A DNA stretch of 64,000 nucleotides from an uncultured Clostridia bacterium. Its GTDB lineage: Bacteria; Bacillota; Clostridia; Lachnospirales; Lachnospiraceae. This document shows positions 43,091 to 52,521 of this stretch, in pieces (position 1 is the first letter of the stretch; each line of letters starts with the position of its first letter). The stretch covers positions 1 to 64,000 of the forward strand of contig CALBKM010000045.1 of NCBI GenBank assembly GCA_937895705.1. The letters run 5' to 3'. Made by a program: the position numbers and the translations under genes. A model generated the notes under the pieces. It saw nothing but the letters and a program-made list of their open reading frames with translations, had not been told where the DNA came from and ran no database searches.

Positions 43091-45601
43091 TTAAATTGTC
43101 TTTTTATACTCTTTTACCGCCTCCACGGTATCTTCAAACATCCGCAACAAATCCGGATGTTTCTCTTTTATTAACGCTTCGTACACCTCCGCTTCTTCCC
43201 CTGCCTGTATTTTCTTTCCGGCCATTTCCAGTTCGTAACACAATTCTCCCATAGGAACCGCTCCGATACTTCTGGCATTGGTTTTCAGCGCATGCACCTT
43301 TATGGTATAATTCTTCCAGTCATTTGCCTCAAGATAGCCCGTCAGCTCTTTTTCGGATGATTCTTTCATCTCACAAAACATGGCGAGTATTTCGCCGTAT
43401 ATCTCCGGACTGTTACCGCAATAATTCAGTCCTTTGGTGCTGTCAAGCATCGCAACTTCCTCCGATTCCGCCTTCTTTTCTTCAACAGTTACAGTCTCCT
43501 CCCGTTTCCCGGTGACCGTATACTTTTCCTTCGGCAAATGTGCAAGCATCATTTCCTCCAATTGTTTTCCGCTTATCGGTTTACTCAAATAGTCGTCAAA
43601 GCCCTCCGACAAATACATTTCCCTTACCCCGGAAAATGCATTCGCAGTCAGTGCGATTGTCGGTACCTTCCGACATTTGTTTGTTTCCGAAGCTTTTATC
43701 CGCTTTAAAGTTTCTATTCCGTCGATTCCCGGCATCATATGATCCAAAAGAATCAAATCAAACGCTTCCCTCTCCGTCAGTTCCAGTGCCTGTGTACCGC
43801 TCATGGCCTCCGTAATCTTTACTCCGGTAGACTCCAGCAGCTTCTTTGCAACCAAAAGATTCATCCGGTTATCGTCAACCACCAGTACCTTGGCTTCCGG
43901 CGCATGGAAGGTCTCCTCGTAGGTATATTCCGCTGCCTCCGCCTTCCGGAATTTCTCGTTAAAGTTTCCGATGGTACTTTCTCCGATTACTTTCTGCTCC
44001 AACTCCAAAGTAAATACCGAACCGACCCCGTACGTACTTTCCACTTCAATCTTGCCGTTCATCATCACTGCCAGATTATGCGTGATGGCAAGCCCCAGAC
44101 CGGTACCCTCGATATTTCGGTTTTTCTCCAGGTCAAGACGCTGGAAGCCTTTGAATAACGCCTTAATCTCTTCTTTCTTAATTCCGATGCCGGTATCTTC
44201 CACCGCCACGTTCAAAAGAATGTTACCGCCTTCTGTTCCGGTGCCTTTTACCTTAAGTCGTACGGTTCCTTCCATTGTATACTTGACCGCATTGTTCAGC
44301 AAATTCAGCATAATCTGCTTAATCCGGTTATCATCCCCGTACAACTCCTCCGGAAGTGTTTCATCCACCTCCACCTCAAAGGCCAGCTCCTTCTTTTTTG
44401 CACGAAGCTCCACCATCGTAATGACATCGCTTAACAATTCACCGAGCTTATAATTATGCTCGTATATTTCCATTTTTCCGGATTCAATTTTGGAAAAATC
44501 CAAAATATCGTTGATGATACTCAACAGATTCCGGCTGGCACTTTTTATGTTATAGGCATACTCCAAAACATTTCCGTCCTTGCTTTCGCGTAAAATCATT
44601 TCATTCATGCCGATTACCGCGTTAATCGGTGTTCGGATTTCATGAGACATATTGGCAAGGAAATCACTCTTGGCCTGATTTGCCTTTTCCGCAATCAGTT
44701 TAGCCTGCCGGAATTCGTCGCTTTCCCGGGCTTTCTTTTCCGCACTCATAAGATAAAGAATTACAATAACAAGGAGCACCCAGAGAAGACCGAAACACCA
44801 GAGCACCAGAGGAATAATAAGGGAAATATCCCCGGACACGGTTTCCGCCGGCACATATCCCCGGACATAAAGATTATAATAATCGGTTTCCGCCGCAAAA
44901 AGAATATTATCTCCGTAGCTGCTTTCTCCGTGCACCGCCGCCGCAAATTTAATATTCATCCGCTCGGCAATTTCCTCAAAAGCCTCCGCATGTTCTTCTG
45001 TTTGAAAAAAAGCTTCCGTAAGACGACTGCTTTCGTCCGCCAATACAATTCGGCCGTCTACATCCGTAAGGACACATTCTCCGTTTCCGTCATAACAGGT
45101 AAGATCAATCTTCTTTGCCAGTGCTTCACTGTCATAACACTTATATAACACATATTTTACATTGGCACCGTTATATACCGGCACGGAAAACAACACGGAA
45201 TTATTGTTTCCGCCGCACACCGAAGCATTTCCGTGCAACGCGTCAAAAATTCCGCTGTATTCCTTAAAATTTAATGCATCACCGTATGCTGCCTCACCGT
45301 TAATCCGAAGCACCCCGTAGGACACTCCCTCCTCTTCCCCGAAAAAATTTCGGATACTGCCGTCGTTCAAGTCCACAAAGGCCGTTGCATCCTGTAACAA
45401 CCGCAGTTCGTCTCCGAAACTGTTGTTAATTCGGGCGGAAATTGCTTTCCCTTGCTCCGCCACATGATTCTCCAGCTGTTCATTGATTATATTATGCATC
45501 TTGCTCCACATAACAAGACAAACCAAAATCAAAATGCCGAAACTGACCGCTATGATAGAAACCGTATTTTTCAGTTTTTTGAAATTTCTTTTCTTACTCA
45601 T
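43091..45601 (-). CDS. Hybrid histidine kinase with REC and HPt domains
   Basis: The protein has 836 residues. TM1 spans about 12-32, an extracytoplasmic sensor domain about 35-265 (Cache-like), and TM2 about 267-290. HisKA has NMSHEIRTPIN near 325. The HATPase ends in GTGLGLAITHNLAVMMNG. REC has VDDNRMN and Asp in LILLDHMMP (about 585-700). The C-terminal HPt has phospho-His in VHALKTNARSIGA near 770. The full phosphorelay in one chain can feed the two stand-alone REC domains encoded just downstream. Its start overlaps the second BMP-family gene by 8 bp, implying that sensing and kinase are coupled. Confidence 0.92.
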   Translation of the reverse strand: MSKKRNFKKLKNTVSIIAVSFGILILVCLVMWSKMHNIINEQLENHVAEQGKAISARINNSFGDELRLLQDATAFVDLNDGSIRNFFGEEEGVSYGVLRINGEAAYGDALNFKEYSGIFDALHGNASVCGGNNNSVLFSVPVYNGANVKYVLYKCYDSEALAKKIDLTCYDGNGECVLTDVDGRIVLADESSRLTEAFFQTEEHAEAFEEIAERMNIKFAAAVHGESSYGDNILFAAETDYYNLYVRGYVPAETVSGDISLIIPLVLWCFGLLWVLLVIVILYLMSAEKKARESDEFRQAKLIAEKANQAKSDFLANMSHEIRTPINAVIGMNEMILRESKDGNVLEYAYNIKSASRNLLSIINDILDFSKIESGKMEIYEHNYKLGELLSDVITMVELRAKKKELAFEVEVDETLPEELYGDDNRIKQIMLNLLNNAVKYTMEGTVRLKVKGTGTEGGNILLNVAVEDTGIGIKKEEIKALFKGFQRLDLEKNRNIEGTGLGLAITHNLAVMMNGKIEVESTYGVGSVFTLELEQKVIGESTIGNFNEKFRKAEAAEYTYEETFHAPEAKVLVVDDNRMNLLVAKKLLESTGVKITEAMSGTQALELTEREAFDLILLDHMMPGIDGIETLKRIKASETNKCRKVPTIALTANAFSGVREMYLSEGFDDYLSKPISGKQLEEMMLAHLPKEKYTVTGKREETVTVEEKKAESEEVAMLDSTKGLNYCGNSPEIYGEILAMFCEMKESSEKELTGYLEANDWKNYTIKVHALKTNARSIGAVPMGELCYELEMAGKKIQAGEEAEVYEALIKEKHPDLLRMFEDTVEAVKEYKKTI

Positions 45602-46688
45602 GCAGTATTACCCCCTCCACAAACCAATCCATCTTATTTAATAAGATTTCATCGCCTATGCTTTCCCCCTCATCGCAGCGAAGCTTTCCCGTAGTATCGT
45701 ATATCACATTGGAAAACACACTGTTTTTTTCAATAAACACCTTCGCGTTATCAATCTCCCGTTGTGCCTCTTCCGTTACAAGGGGAGAATATGGACTAAG
45801 TCCCACCACTCCGGTCTCAATGCCGAACCAGTGACGTTTTACGGTATTGGTTTCTCCTGTCAGAAGCTCGCGCACAATCTTGCAATACAATTCATTCCAG
45901 TTCCACACACTGGCGGTCAGATACCGATCTGACAATCCGTTCTTCGGCTCATTATAGCCGATGGAATACACCCCTGCTTTATCCGCTGTTTCCGCCACAA
46001 AATGCTGATTCTGATGATATGTAATCAGGTCTGCGTCCAACTCCTCGATTAACCGTTCTGTGGCCGCTACTTCCTTTTCCCTGTCATCCCAGGACTGCGT
46101 CCAAACCACGTGCACTTTCGCCTCCGGATTCACACTTCGTACTCCCATCGTAAATGCATTGATTCCGCGATTCACCTCACTGTTAGGCATTGCCGCCACA
46201 TAACCGACGGAATTACTTTTTGTCATCTTTCCGGCCAACACTCCCGCCAAATATCTGGCCTGGTACATTCTTCCGAAATAGGAGGTCATGTTTTCCGCAT
46301 AATATTCTGCGGAAATACCGTAGAATGCAACCTCCGGATAGCTGCGGACCGCCTCCCTCACCAGTGTGGGATACGCATAACTGGAAAGAATAATCATGGA
46401 TGCACCTTCATCTACCAGTTCATGTACGGCCGCTGTACAGAGCGCACTTTCTTCCGGTACGTTTTCTTTCACAATAAGCTCCGCTCCCAGCTTATCACAA
46501 GCATATCGCACGCCTTGATAATGTGCATTGTTCCAGCCTTGTTCTTCCACGGAGCCGGTAATAATCAGCCCCACCTTCACCACGTCTTCCTTCTTTCTGC
46601 CAATCAGAAGAATTCCGATGATTAATACAACCGACACAATACCTCCGGTTACAAGCAATATTCTTTGAAGTACTTTATTACTTTTCAT
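45594..46688 (-). CDS. Membrane-anchored BMP/PnrA-family binding protein 2
   Basis: The protein has 364 residues. An uncleaved N-terminal membrane helix (about 8-30, no lipobox) is followed by a periplasmic-binding-protein fold of the BMP (basic membrane protein/PnrA) family: VKVGLIITGSVEEQGWN, SYFGRMYQARYLAGVLAG, GYVAAMPNSEVNRGINAF. Relatives bind nucleosides for ABC uptake. No permease or ATPase is encoded here, so I infer a sensory role for the kinase that follows (8-bp overlap). It is a paralogue of the preceding gene, which it overlaps by 11 bp. The start is the ATG at 46688 after AAGGAG. Confidence 0.88.
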   Translation of the reverse strand: MKSNKVLQRILLVTGGIVSVVLIIGILLIGRKKEDVVKVGLIITGSVEEQGWNNAHYQGVRYACDKLGAELIVKENVPEESALCTAAVHELVDEGASMIILSSYAYPTLVREAVRSYPEVAFYGISAEYYAENMTSYFGRMYQARYLAGVLAGKMTKSNSVGYVAAMPNSEVNRGINAFTMGVRSVNPEAKVHVVWTQSWDDREKEVAATERLIEELDADLITYHQNQHFVAETADKAGVYSIGYNEPKNGLSDRYLTASVWNWNELYCKIVRELLTGETNTVKRHWFGIETGVVGLSPYSPLVTEEAQREIDNAKVFIEKNSVFSNVIYDTTGKLRCDEGESIGDEILLNKMDWFVEGVILHE

Positions 46689-47772
46689 CAATCACCACTC
46701 CTTCCACGTACCAGTCAAACCGGTTCAGCATGGCAGCATCGGTCATGCTTTCTCCTTCTTCTACACGAAGATGTCCTTCGTTATCCCAAATCGGTCCGTA
46801 AAACACATCAAAAGTTTCACTGACCAATCGCTGTTGTCTGGCTTCCACTTCTTCCCGGATTCCCGGTTTTACCACCGGGGATAACGGTGCCAGGGATACC
46901 ATTCCGGTTTCGATTCCTTCCCAATAATGATGGCCTTCGAATTTGCCTTGCAGGCAGGTCAGAATATGGGGTGTATAAAAATTCTCCCAGTCCCAGACCG
47001 CCGCAGTTAAAAAAGTATTCGGGTAATGGGCACTGTTATCCACATTATAACCGATGGACATCACTCCCCGACGCTCCGCCACCTCCAACGGCTTTATAGA
47101 GTCGTTATGCATTGCCAGCACATCAACCTTATACTCATCGATTAGGCCTTCGGCCGCCTGCTCCGCTGCCGCGTCGTCATTCCAGGAGTCAGTCCACCTG
47201 ACATACACCTGTGCCTCCGGATTTACGCTTCGTACCCCCAGCGTAAATGCATTGATTCCGCGATTTACTTCCGCAATGGGAAACGCAGCCACATATCCGA
47301 TGCGATTTGATTCCGTCTGCATTCCTGCAACAATTCCGGTCAAATACCGGATCTGATACATTCTTCCGAAGTAGCTGGAAAGATTTTTCCCCGCTCCCAC
47401 GCCTGTTGCATGAAAAAAGTAAATCTCCGGATATTTCTTTGCGGCACGTTCCACACCTTCTCCGAACGCAAAGGAATTCGCTACAATAATCTCACATCCC
47501 GCATCCACCAATTCATCTATCACACCATTTACGGTATCCGCTGTAATATTTTCTCTGTACTGTAATTCCAAATTCAACTGTCCGGCTGTTTTCTCCAGGC
47601 CTTCATAATGGGACTGACACCAGTTCCGGTCCTCTTTCACTCCGTTTAAGATTACACCGACCTTTGTAGTTTTTTCCGTAACTTTCGTTTCCGTTTCATG
47701 GGTAGTAATCACAAAAATCCCGACAACAATCGCTAGAATCATGATTCCGGAAATCCAAAACACTTTTTTCAT
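46678..47772 (-). CDS. Membrane-anchored BMP/PnrA-family binding protein 1
   Basis: The 364-residue paralogue of the next gene has one N-terminal membrane helix (about 3-22), no lipobox, then the BMP fold: KVGVILNGVKEDRNW, SYFGRMYQIRYLTGIVAG, GYVAAFPIAEVNRGINAF. The two probably arose by tandem duplication and may bind two ligands or form a pair. First gene of the signalling operon. The start at 47772 (MKKVFWISG) has GAGGAG 10 bases upstream and matches the paralogue's length; a longer frame adds 18 basic residues. The true start could be one of two upstream codons. Confidence 0.86.
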   Translation of the reverse strand: MKKVFWISGIMILAIVVGIFVITTHETETKVTEKTTKVGVILNGVKEDRNWCQSHYEGLEKTAGQLNLELQYRENITADTVNGVIDELVDAGCEIIVANSFAFGEGVERAAKKYPEIYFFHATGVGAGKNLSSYFGRMYQIRYLTGIVAGMQTESNRIGYVAAFPIAEVNRGINAFTLGVRSVNPEAQVYVRWTDSWNDDAAAEQAAEGLIDEYKVDVLAMHNDSIKPLEVAERRGVMSIGYNVDNSAHYPNTFLTAAVWDWENFYTPHILTCLQGKFEGHHYWEGIETGMVSLAPLSPVVKPGIREEVEARQQRLVSETFDVFYGPIWDNEGHLRVEEGESMTDAAMLNRFDWYVEGVVIDEK

Positions 47773-47843
47773 TGCCACGTTTCTCCTCTTCACCTGCATT
47801 CTTCGGCTCAGCCTTCTCCGAAACACTGTAAAATTTATCTTTT

Positions 47844-47872
47844 ATTATACTATATTTTCCATAGCATCACAA
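47844..47872 (-). promoter_or_regulatory. Promoter of the BMP/kinase/c-di-GMP operon
   Basis: On the minus strand, TTGTGA (47867-47872), 17 bp, TATAAT (47844-47849), about 70 bp before the first gene. The five genes downstream have no further promoter that I can see. Confidence 0.7.
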
Positions 47873-47891
47873 CATTTTCCCACAAAAAACA

Positions 47892-47920
47892 AAAGAGGAT
47901 GTCCAAAAAACATCCTCTTT
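47892..47920. terminator. Terminator of the flavoenzyme gene
   Basis: An 11-bp stem AAAGAGGATGT/ACATCCTCTTT; on the minus strand it is followed by TGTTTTTTG. It lies about 30 bp after the stop codon at 47952. Confidence 0.85.
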
Positions 47921-47951
47921 GTTTCAATCAAACCCGCTCAACTTTTCCTGA

Positions 47952-49943
47952 TTAAATATGATTCGCAACCTCGAACGCATCCCAGATTGCATACATAATG
48001 TTGGCTACCTTCTTAGCATCACCTAAAAGATAAATCTCCGGTACATCGAACTCTACCTCATGGTACAGGGAATTCTCCTCATTGTATCCCACGGAAAGAA
48101 TGACGCTGTCACAATCCAGTTCCTTTGCTCCCTCCGGTGTCTCCACAGAAAGCTTACCGCCTGCATAACCGGTTACCTTTGCGCTTGTGAGAATCTCTAC
48201 GTTATTGAACGGAAGCAATGCCGCCAGCATGTCGGAGTTGGAGTGACAAAGCGGGCCGTTTACCTTCATAATCTTGTCCTGAGCCTCTACAATGGTCACC
48301 TTCTTACCGGCCTGCGCCAGCCAAAGCGCCGTCTCACAGCCTACCAGACCGCCGCCTACCACAACGGTAGTGTCGCCGCAATCCTTTTCCTTTAAGAGCA
48401 CCTGAGATGCGGTATAGACATTCTCATCATCACCTAAGGAAAATACCTTCGGAGTGGAGCCGGTGGCCATGATAACGGTATCGTAATCGCCCTCTAAAAT
48501 ATCCTTTTTGGTAATCTCGGTATTTAAATGCACTTCAACCTTTAAGCGGTCCATTTCCTGCGCATACCAATTGGCCAAAGCAATATCGTCTTCCTTAAAC
48601 TTCGGTGCACCCCCCGGTAATAAGTTGCCGCCCAGGCGTCCGCCCTTTTCAAACAGTACCGGCTGATGTCCGCGGATGGCAAGCACTCTTGCTGCCTCAC
48701 ATCCGGCCACGCCACCGCCGACTACAAGCACCTTTTTCTTCTGCAAAATCGGTTCGTAAGCCATAGCACGCTCTCTTGCCGCCTGCGGATTTACCGCGCA
48801 GTTGATGAGAGAATAGGTCGCGATGCGTCCCATACAGCCCTCATGACAGGAAATACACGGACGAATCTGACAGACTCTGCCGGAACGAAGCTTATTACAA
48901 TAATCCGGATCCGCAAGCAACGGTCTGCCGATGGAAATCATATCGCACTCACCGTTCTGCAGCGCCTCAAGCGCCATATCCGGGTCATCCATACGTCCCG
49001 CACAAATGACCGGAATATCCACAACATCTTTTACAATCTTACAGAACGGACGGAACAGTCCCTTTTCCTGATACATCGGCGGGTGACTCCACCACCAGGA
49101 ATCGTAGGAGCCGGCATCCACATCTAACGCATCGTAACCGTACTGTGCCAGAAGCTTTGCAGCCTCGATACCTTCCTCAATATCTCTTCCCTTTTCCTCA
49201 AACTCTTCTCCCGGAAGTGCTCCCTTTCTCCAGTCCTTAATCATACTCTTTACACTGTAACGAAGCGTAACCGGGAAATCCTTACCACAACGGGACTTAA
49301 TCTCCTCCACGATTTCCTTTGCAAAACGAAGCCGGTTCTCTAAGGAGCCGCCGTACTCGTCGGTTCTTAAATTAAACATGGAAATCGCAAACTGGTCCAA
49401 CAAATAGCCCTCATGCACCGCATGAATCTGAATACCGTCAAAACCGCCGCGCATTGCGTTGTACGCACCGTCACCGAAGGACTTTACGATGCTGCGAATC
49501 TCTTCCTTCGTAATGGAACGACACATCTTGTCAAGCCAACGATGCGGAATCTCCGACGGAGCTACCGGCGGGAATTCACCTAAGTTCGTCGGAATGGTCA
49601 CACGACCGAATCCACCGGACATCTGTAAGAAAATCTTACTGCCGTAAGCATGAACACGCTCGGTCATCTCCTTACTGGTTCTCGTAAAATGCACCGCATT
49701 GTGGGTAGATACCGGAATAATGGACTGATTCTGCGGCTCTACCTGCTGGTCACAGAAAGTAACACCGGTGATAATAAGACCGGTGCCGCCCTTTGCACGC
49801 TCTACATAATAATCAATACCGCGCTGGTTCCAGCCGCCCTCGGCATCGCTTAAGCCTAACGGCCCCATCGGTGCCATGGCAAAGCGGTTCTTAATCTCCA
49901 CATTACCGATTTTCACCGGGGTAAACAGTTCTTTGTACTTCAT
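47952..49943 (-). CDS. Old Yellow Enzyme-family Fe-S flavoprotein (2,4-dienoyl-CoA reductase / BaiCD-like)
   Basis: The protein has 663 residues. The N-terminal FMN-binding TIM barrel (about 1-350) has LFTPVKIGNVEIKNR and the OYE motif DEYGGSLENRLRF. Next come cysteines for a 4Fe-4S cluster, spaced C-x2-C-x3-C-x11-C (CISCHEGC onward). Two dinucleotide-binding folds follow, with VLVVGGGVAGCEAA (FAD) and TTVVVGGGLVGCETA (NAD(P)H). This is the layout of 2,4-dienoyl-CoA reductase, trimethylamine dehydrogenase and bile-acid BaiCD/BaiH. It reduces an activated C=C bond; the substrate is not determinable. A folded leader with its own promoter precedes it; AAAGGAGAGTAAGCTT before the ATG. Confidence 0.9.
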   Translation of the reverse strand: MKYKELFTPVKIGNVEIKNRFAMAPMGPLGLSDAEGGWNQRGIDYYVERAKGGTGLIITGVTFCDQQVEPQNQSIIPVSTHNAVHFTRTSKEMTERVHAYGSKIFLQMSGGFGRVTIPTNLGEFPPVAPSEIPHRWLDKMCRSITKEEIRSIVKSFGDGAYNAMRGGFDGIQIHAVHEGYLLDQFAISMFNLRTDEYGGSLENRLRFAKEIVEEIKSRCGKDFPVTLRYSVKSMIKDWRKGALPGEEFEEKGRDIEEGIEAAKLLAQYGYDALDVDAGSYDSWWWSHPPMYQEKGLFRPFCKIVKDVVDIPVICAGRMDDPDMALEALQNGECDMISIGRPLLADPDYCNKLRSGRVCQIRPCISCHEGCMGRIATYSLINCAVNPQAARERAMAYEPILQKKKVLVVGGGVAGCEAARVLAIRGHQPVLFEKGGRLGGNLLPGGAPKFKEDDIALANWYAQEMDRLKVEVHLNTEITKKDILEGDYDTVIMATGSTPKVFSLGDDENVYTASQVLLKEKDCGDTTVVVGGGLVGCETALWLAQAGKKVTIVEAQDKIMKVNGPLCHSNSDMLAALLPFNNVEILTSAKVTGYAGGKLSVETPEGAKELDCDSVILSVGYNEENSLYHEVEFDVPEIYLLGDAKKVANIMYAIWDAFEVANHI

Positions 49944-49990
49944 AAGCTTACTCTCCTTTGTTTACAAATTCCTTCTCTATTCTATCCGCT

Positions 49991-50114
49991 CGGCAAAGCC
50001 ATGTAAAACTTCTTTTTCCATAGCTCGCGTGTGCGCTCCTATGCCAAGCAGCGCTCTCCCGGATGCAAGCATCCGACGGTCTTTCCTTGGCATACTCGTT
50101 TTGCCTTCGCGAGT
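49991..50114 (-). ncRNA. Structured leader RNA (element B) of the flavoenzyme gene
   Basis: The minus-strand leader has outer arms CTCGCG/CGCGAG (50024-50029 with 50108-50113), middle arms TATGCCAAG/CTTGGCATA (50040-50048 with 50086-50094) and the innermost hairpin CGGATG/CATCCG (50060-50065 with 50070-50075). GGCAAA/TTTGCC boxes flank it. The innermost hairpin, the flanking TTTGCCTT-CGCGA box and the distance to TATAAT match element A at 1-138, while the middle arms differ in sequence but still pair. Function unknown; a cis-regulatory RNA or a palindromic dispersed repeat. Confidence 0.6.
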
Positions 50115-50143
50115 ATTATACCCCAAAAAGAAAGAAAAGCCAA
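50115..50143 (-). promoter_or_regulatory. Promoter of element B and the flavoenzyme gene
   Basis: On the minus strand, TTGGCT (50138-50143), 17 bp, TATAAT (50115-50120), the same spacing and downstream context as the promoter at 139-167. Confidence 0.7.
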
Positions 50144-50192
50144 TACCCAAAACATACATTCCTTATACCATAAATCATTTTTACATAACAAA

Positions 50193-50225
50193 GGCGGTTG
50201 CGCAAATCCTCTTCACACAACCGCC
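50193..50225 (-). terminator. Terminator of the ABC-2 exporter operon
   Basis: GGCGGTTG/CAACCGCC (8 bp) followed on the minus strand by TTTGTTATG, shortly after the stop codon at 50238. Confidence 0.75.
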
Positions 50226-50237
50226 GGTCACTTCCTT

Positions 50238-51368
50238 TTATGCCGCTTTTCTTCTCTTTACCACCACTAAGAATACAAAAAATACCGCTACCGCAAAGGC
50301 TGTCACAATTCCGCAATTTACCAAGAACTCCGTAAAATGGGTGGTCGCCGAATTCTCAATGTTCAGCAATCTGACATTTTTCATGTACCACCCTGCCGGT
50401 AAAAACTCACCGATTGTATTAACATAGTCCGGCAACAGTTCCGCAGGTACAAACACACCGCTAAAAAAGGACATGCCAAGGCCCAGGATGTTGCTGGCAC
50501 CGTTTAAAGCATCCACACTCGGCAACAAAACGCCCAGTAATACCGAAACCGCTACCGAAAACAGCAATATGGTAAAGCTGTTTAAGGTTCCCAGCAAATA
50601 TTCCGCTACTGTGAAATCTTTGTGATAAATCACAGCACCCAGTCCCATAAACAACGCCCATACCAGGAGAGCCACCACTACAATACCCTTTACCACCTCA
50701 ACGTTTTGCTTTCGCACACTCACCTTTCCGCAGTCGGTCCGCATCTTGATATCCTTCTTGTAAAAGGCATGCATCACCGGTCCCAGAATCATAATCAAAA
50801 TACACGGAATAATATAGGCCAGGAAAGTAAAGAAGAAATACCCCGGTCGTGTACTCATAGCATCACGCCCCGACAGCACCTCCGTCTGTGCACGGTGCTC
50901 TGTATTCTTTAACACGGATTCACAGGCCTCCTCTATCGTCTTTCCCATAGCCAGTTCTGCTCTGACATATTGGAAAAACAGCTCGATTTTCTGATCTACA
51001 AAGGCCATATTCGGCTTTATACTCAGGCGTTCGATTCCACCCATTTCCCCCACCAGGAAAGTTTCCTCGAAGCCTTCTTCCACATACACCACATAATCTA
51101 CCATACCGGTAAAAATAAGCTCCGATAAAAGATCTTCATCATACTCCGTCTCCACTTCGTTTTCCTGCTCCAGATAGGCAATCAGTGCTTTTGACAGTAC
51201 CGATTCTTCTTTATCCTCTACATAGATGGTCAGTTCTGTGGCCTGATACATCTTCTCCTGATCTTTTCCCGAAAAGAACGACATTATAATGGTAAGCCCA
51301 AAGAAAATCACGAAATACGCACTTACAGAAGGTAATGCCTTTTTCACAATCTTTAATACTACTTTCAT
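50238..51368 (-). CDS. ABC-2 type permease
   Basis: The 376-residue permease has an N-terminal TM (about 12-30), a large extracytoplasmic loop (about 45-170) and five C-terminal helices, the ABC-2/YhgE-like layout of drug or peptide exporters. It overlaps the preceding permease gene by 4 bp (ATGA). The two permeases probably form a heterodimer with the ATPase encoded first in the operon. Substrate unknown; control by the divergent two-component pair suggests an antibiotic or envelope-stress efflux role. Confidence 0.85.
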   Translation of the reverse strand: MKVVLKIVKKALPSVSAYFVIFFGLTIIMSFFSGKDQEKMYQATELTIYVEDKEESVLSKALIAYLEQENEVETEYDEDLLSELIFTGMVDYVVYVEEGFEETFLVGEMGGIERLSIKPNMAFVDQKIELFFQYVRAELAMGKTIEEACESVLKNTEHRAQTEVLSGRDAMSTRPGYFFFTFLAYIIPCILIMILGPVMHAFYKKDIKMRTDCGKVSVRKQNVEVVKGIVVVALLVWALFMGLGAVIYHKDFTVAEYLLGTLNSFTILLFSVAVSVLLGVLLPSVDALNGASNILGLGMSFFSGVFVPAELLPDYVNTIGEFLPAGWYMKNVRLLNIENSATTHFTEFLVNCGIVTAFAVAVFFVFLVVVKRRKAA

Positions 51369-52510
51369 GCCTTAGACACGCTCCTTCCTGCTCTTTTCTG
51401 GCGAAGCATAACAACAAAAATGCTTCCGACTGTCAAGCAAACACACCAAATGAAAACACCGAACAGACAGCTTGCAAACTTCTCTGTATCCCCCATAATA
51501 CACAAGGCCTGCATGGAGTCCGCAATGAGCGTTGCCGGGTTAATCCTGTTCACTACCGGTACCGTCAATTCAATTGCCATACGGATATTTCCTACCATAA
51601 GGCCTGCCAAAAAGCAACTGAACATGGTTGTTCCCATCATGATAGAATTCTGCAAGCTCTCACTCTTTTGTACCACAGTTCCGATAAAATAGCCCACCAA
51701 TACACCAAGCAGGCTGTAAAATACACCGCCTAAAAACAGCCAGCCGTTTACGTTACCGAAGTCTACCTTCAGTATCAGGACAAAATACGCAATGTTAATC
51801 AAAAACTGCAAATATTGAATGGTAAAGGCCGCTGCCACATCGCAAATCACCGTCGGCACGATCCGCATCGGCGCCGCCAGACGTCTTGCGGATACAACGG
51901 AAAGTTTCTGATTCAGCTCATTGGTATTCATCAGACCGTACATAGCACCGTACAGGCTCGCCATGGCAATCAGTGCCTGGAAATACTGTACAAACGGGTC
52001 TTTCGTGGCACCCTCGAATTCCTTGGCAGAAAGTGTCGTAACCTCTTTTGAAAAAGCCTCCGTCACCTCAGAAAGCTTCCCTTTCATTGCTGCTTCCACA
52101 AACATATCCTTGCTCTGTAAATATCCGTCCACCACGGTCTTTACAACAGTGGAATTTAATCCGTTTTCTTTGAGAAGTACCTTGGTCTCTTCTCCCGTAA
52201 CAATAACCGCGGCAAACTCTCCGTCGACCAGCAATTCCTCAGCAGTCTTCCTATCACACTCCGTCACTGTAAAAAACGGAGTATCCCCATTCTTCATTTC
52301 CGCAAGGAAATGAAGAAACACCTCGTCTTCCGAGTTTCCCTCTTCTGTTACAACTGCCACCGGAATCGTAACAAAGCCCCAGTCCTTGCTTGTCGCATCG
52401 GAAAAGGCTGCCTTAAATACCGTTCCCAAAAGGAGCGGGAATAAAATGGACCAGAAAAACAGCTGCCTCATCCGTAACAATCGTTTTAATCGATAAACAT
52501 AATGTATCAT
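51365..52510 (-). CDS. ABC-2 type permease
   Basis: The 381-residue protein has the same layout as its neighbour: one N-terminal TM (about 15-35), an extracytoplasmic domain (about 40-200) and five or six C-terminal TM helices. I place the start at the ATG at 52510, six bases after AGGGGGG, not at the ATG two codons earlier that overlaps the ribosome binding site. It follows the ATPase gene by 11 bp. Confidence 0.85.
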   Translation of the reverse strand: MIHYVYRLKRLLRMRQLFFWSILFPLLLGTVFKAAFSDATSKDWGFVTIPVAVVTEEGNSEDEVFLHFLAEMKNGDTPFFTVTECDRKTAEELLVDGEFAAVIVTGEETKVLLKENGLNSTVVKTVVDGYLQSKDMFVEAAMKGKLSEVTEAFSKEVTTLSAKEFEGATKDPFVQYFQALIAMASLYGAMYGLMNTNELNQKLSVVSARRLAAPMRIVPTVICDVAAAFTIQYLQFLINIAYFVLILKVDFGNVNGWLFLGGVFYSLLGVLVGYFIGTVVQKSESLQNSIMMGTTMFSCFLAGLMVGNIRMAIELTVPVVNRINPATLIADSMQALCIMGDTEKFASCLFGVFIWCVCLTVGSIFVVMLRQKRAGRSVSKA

Positions 52511-52521
52511 CGTCATCCCCC

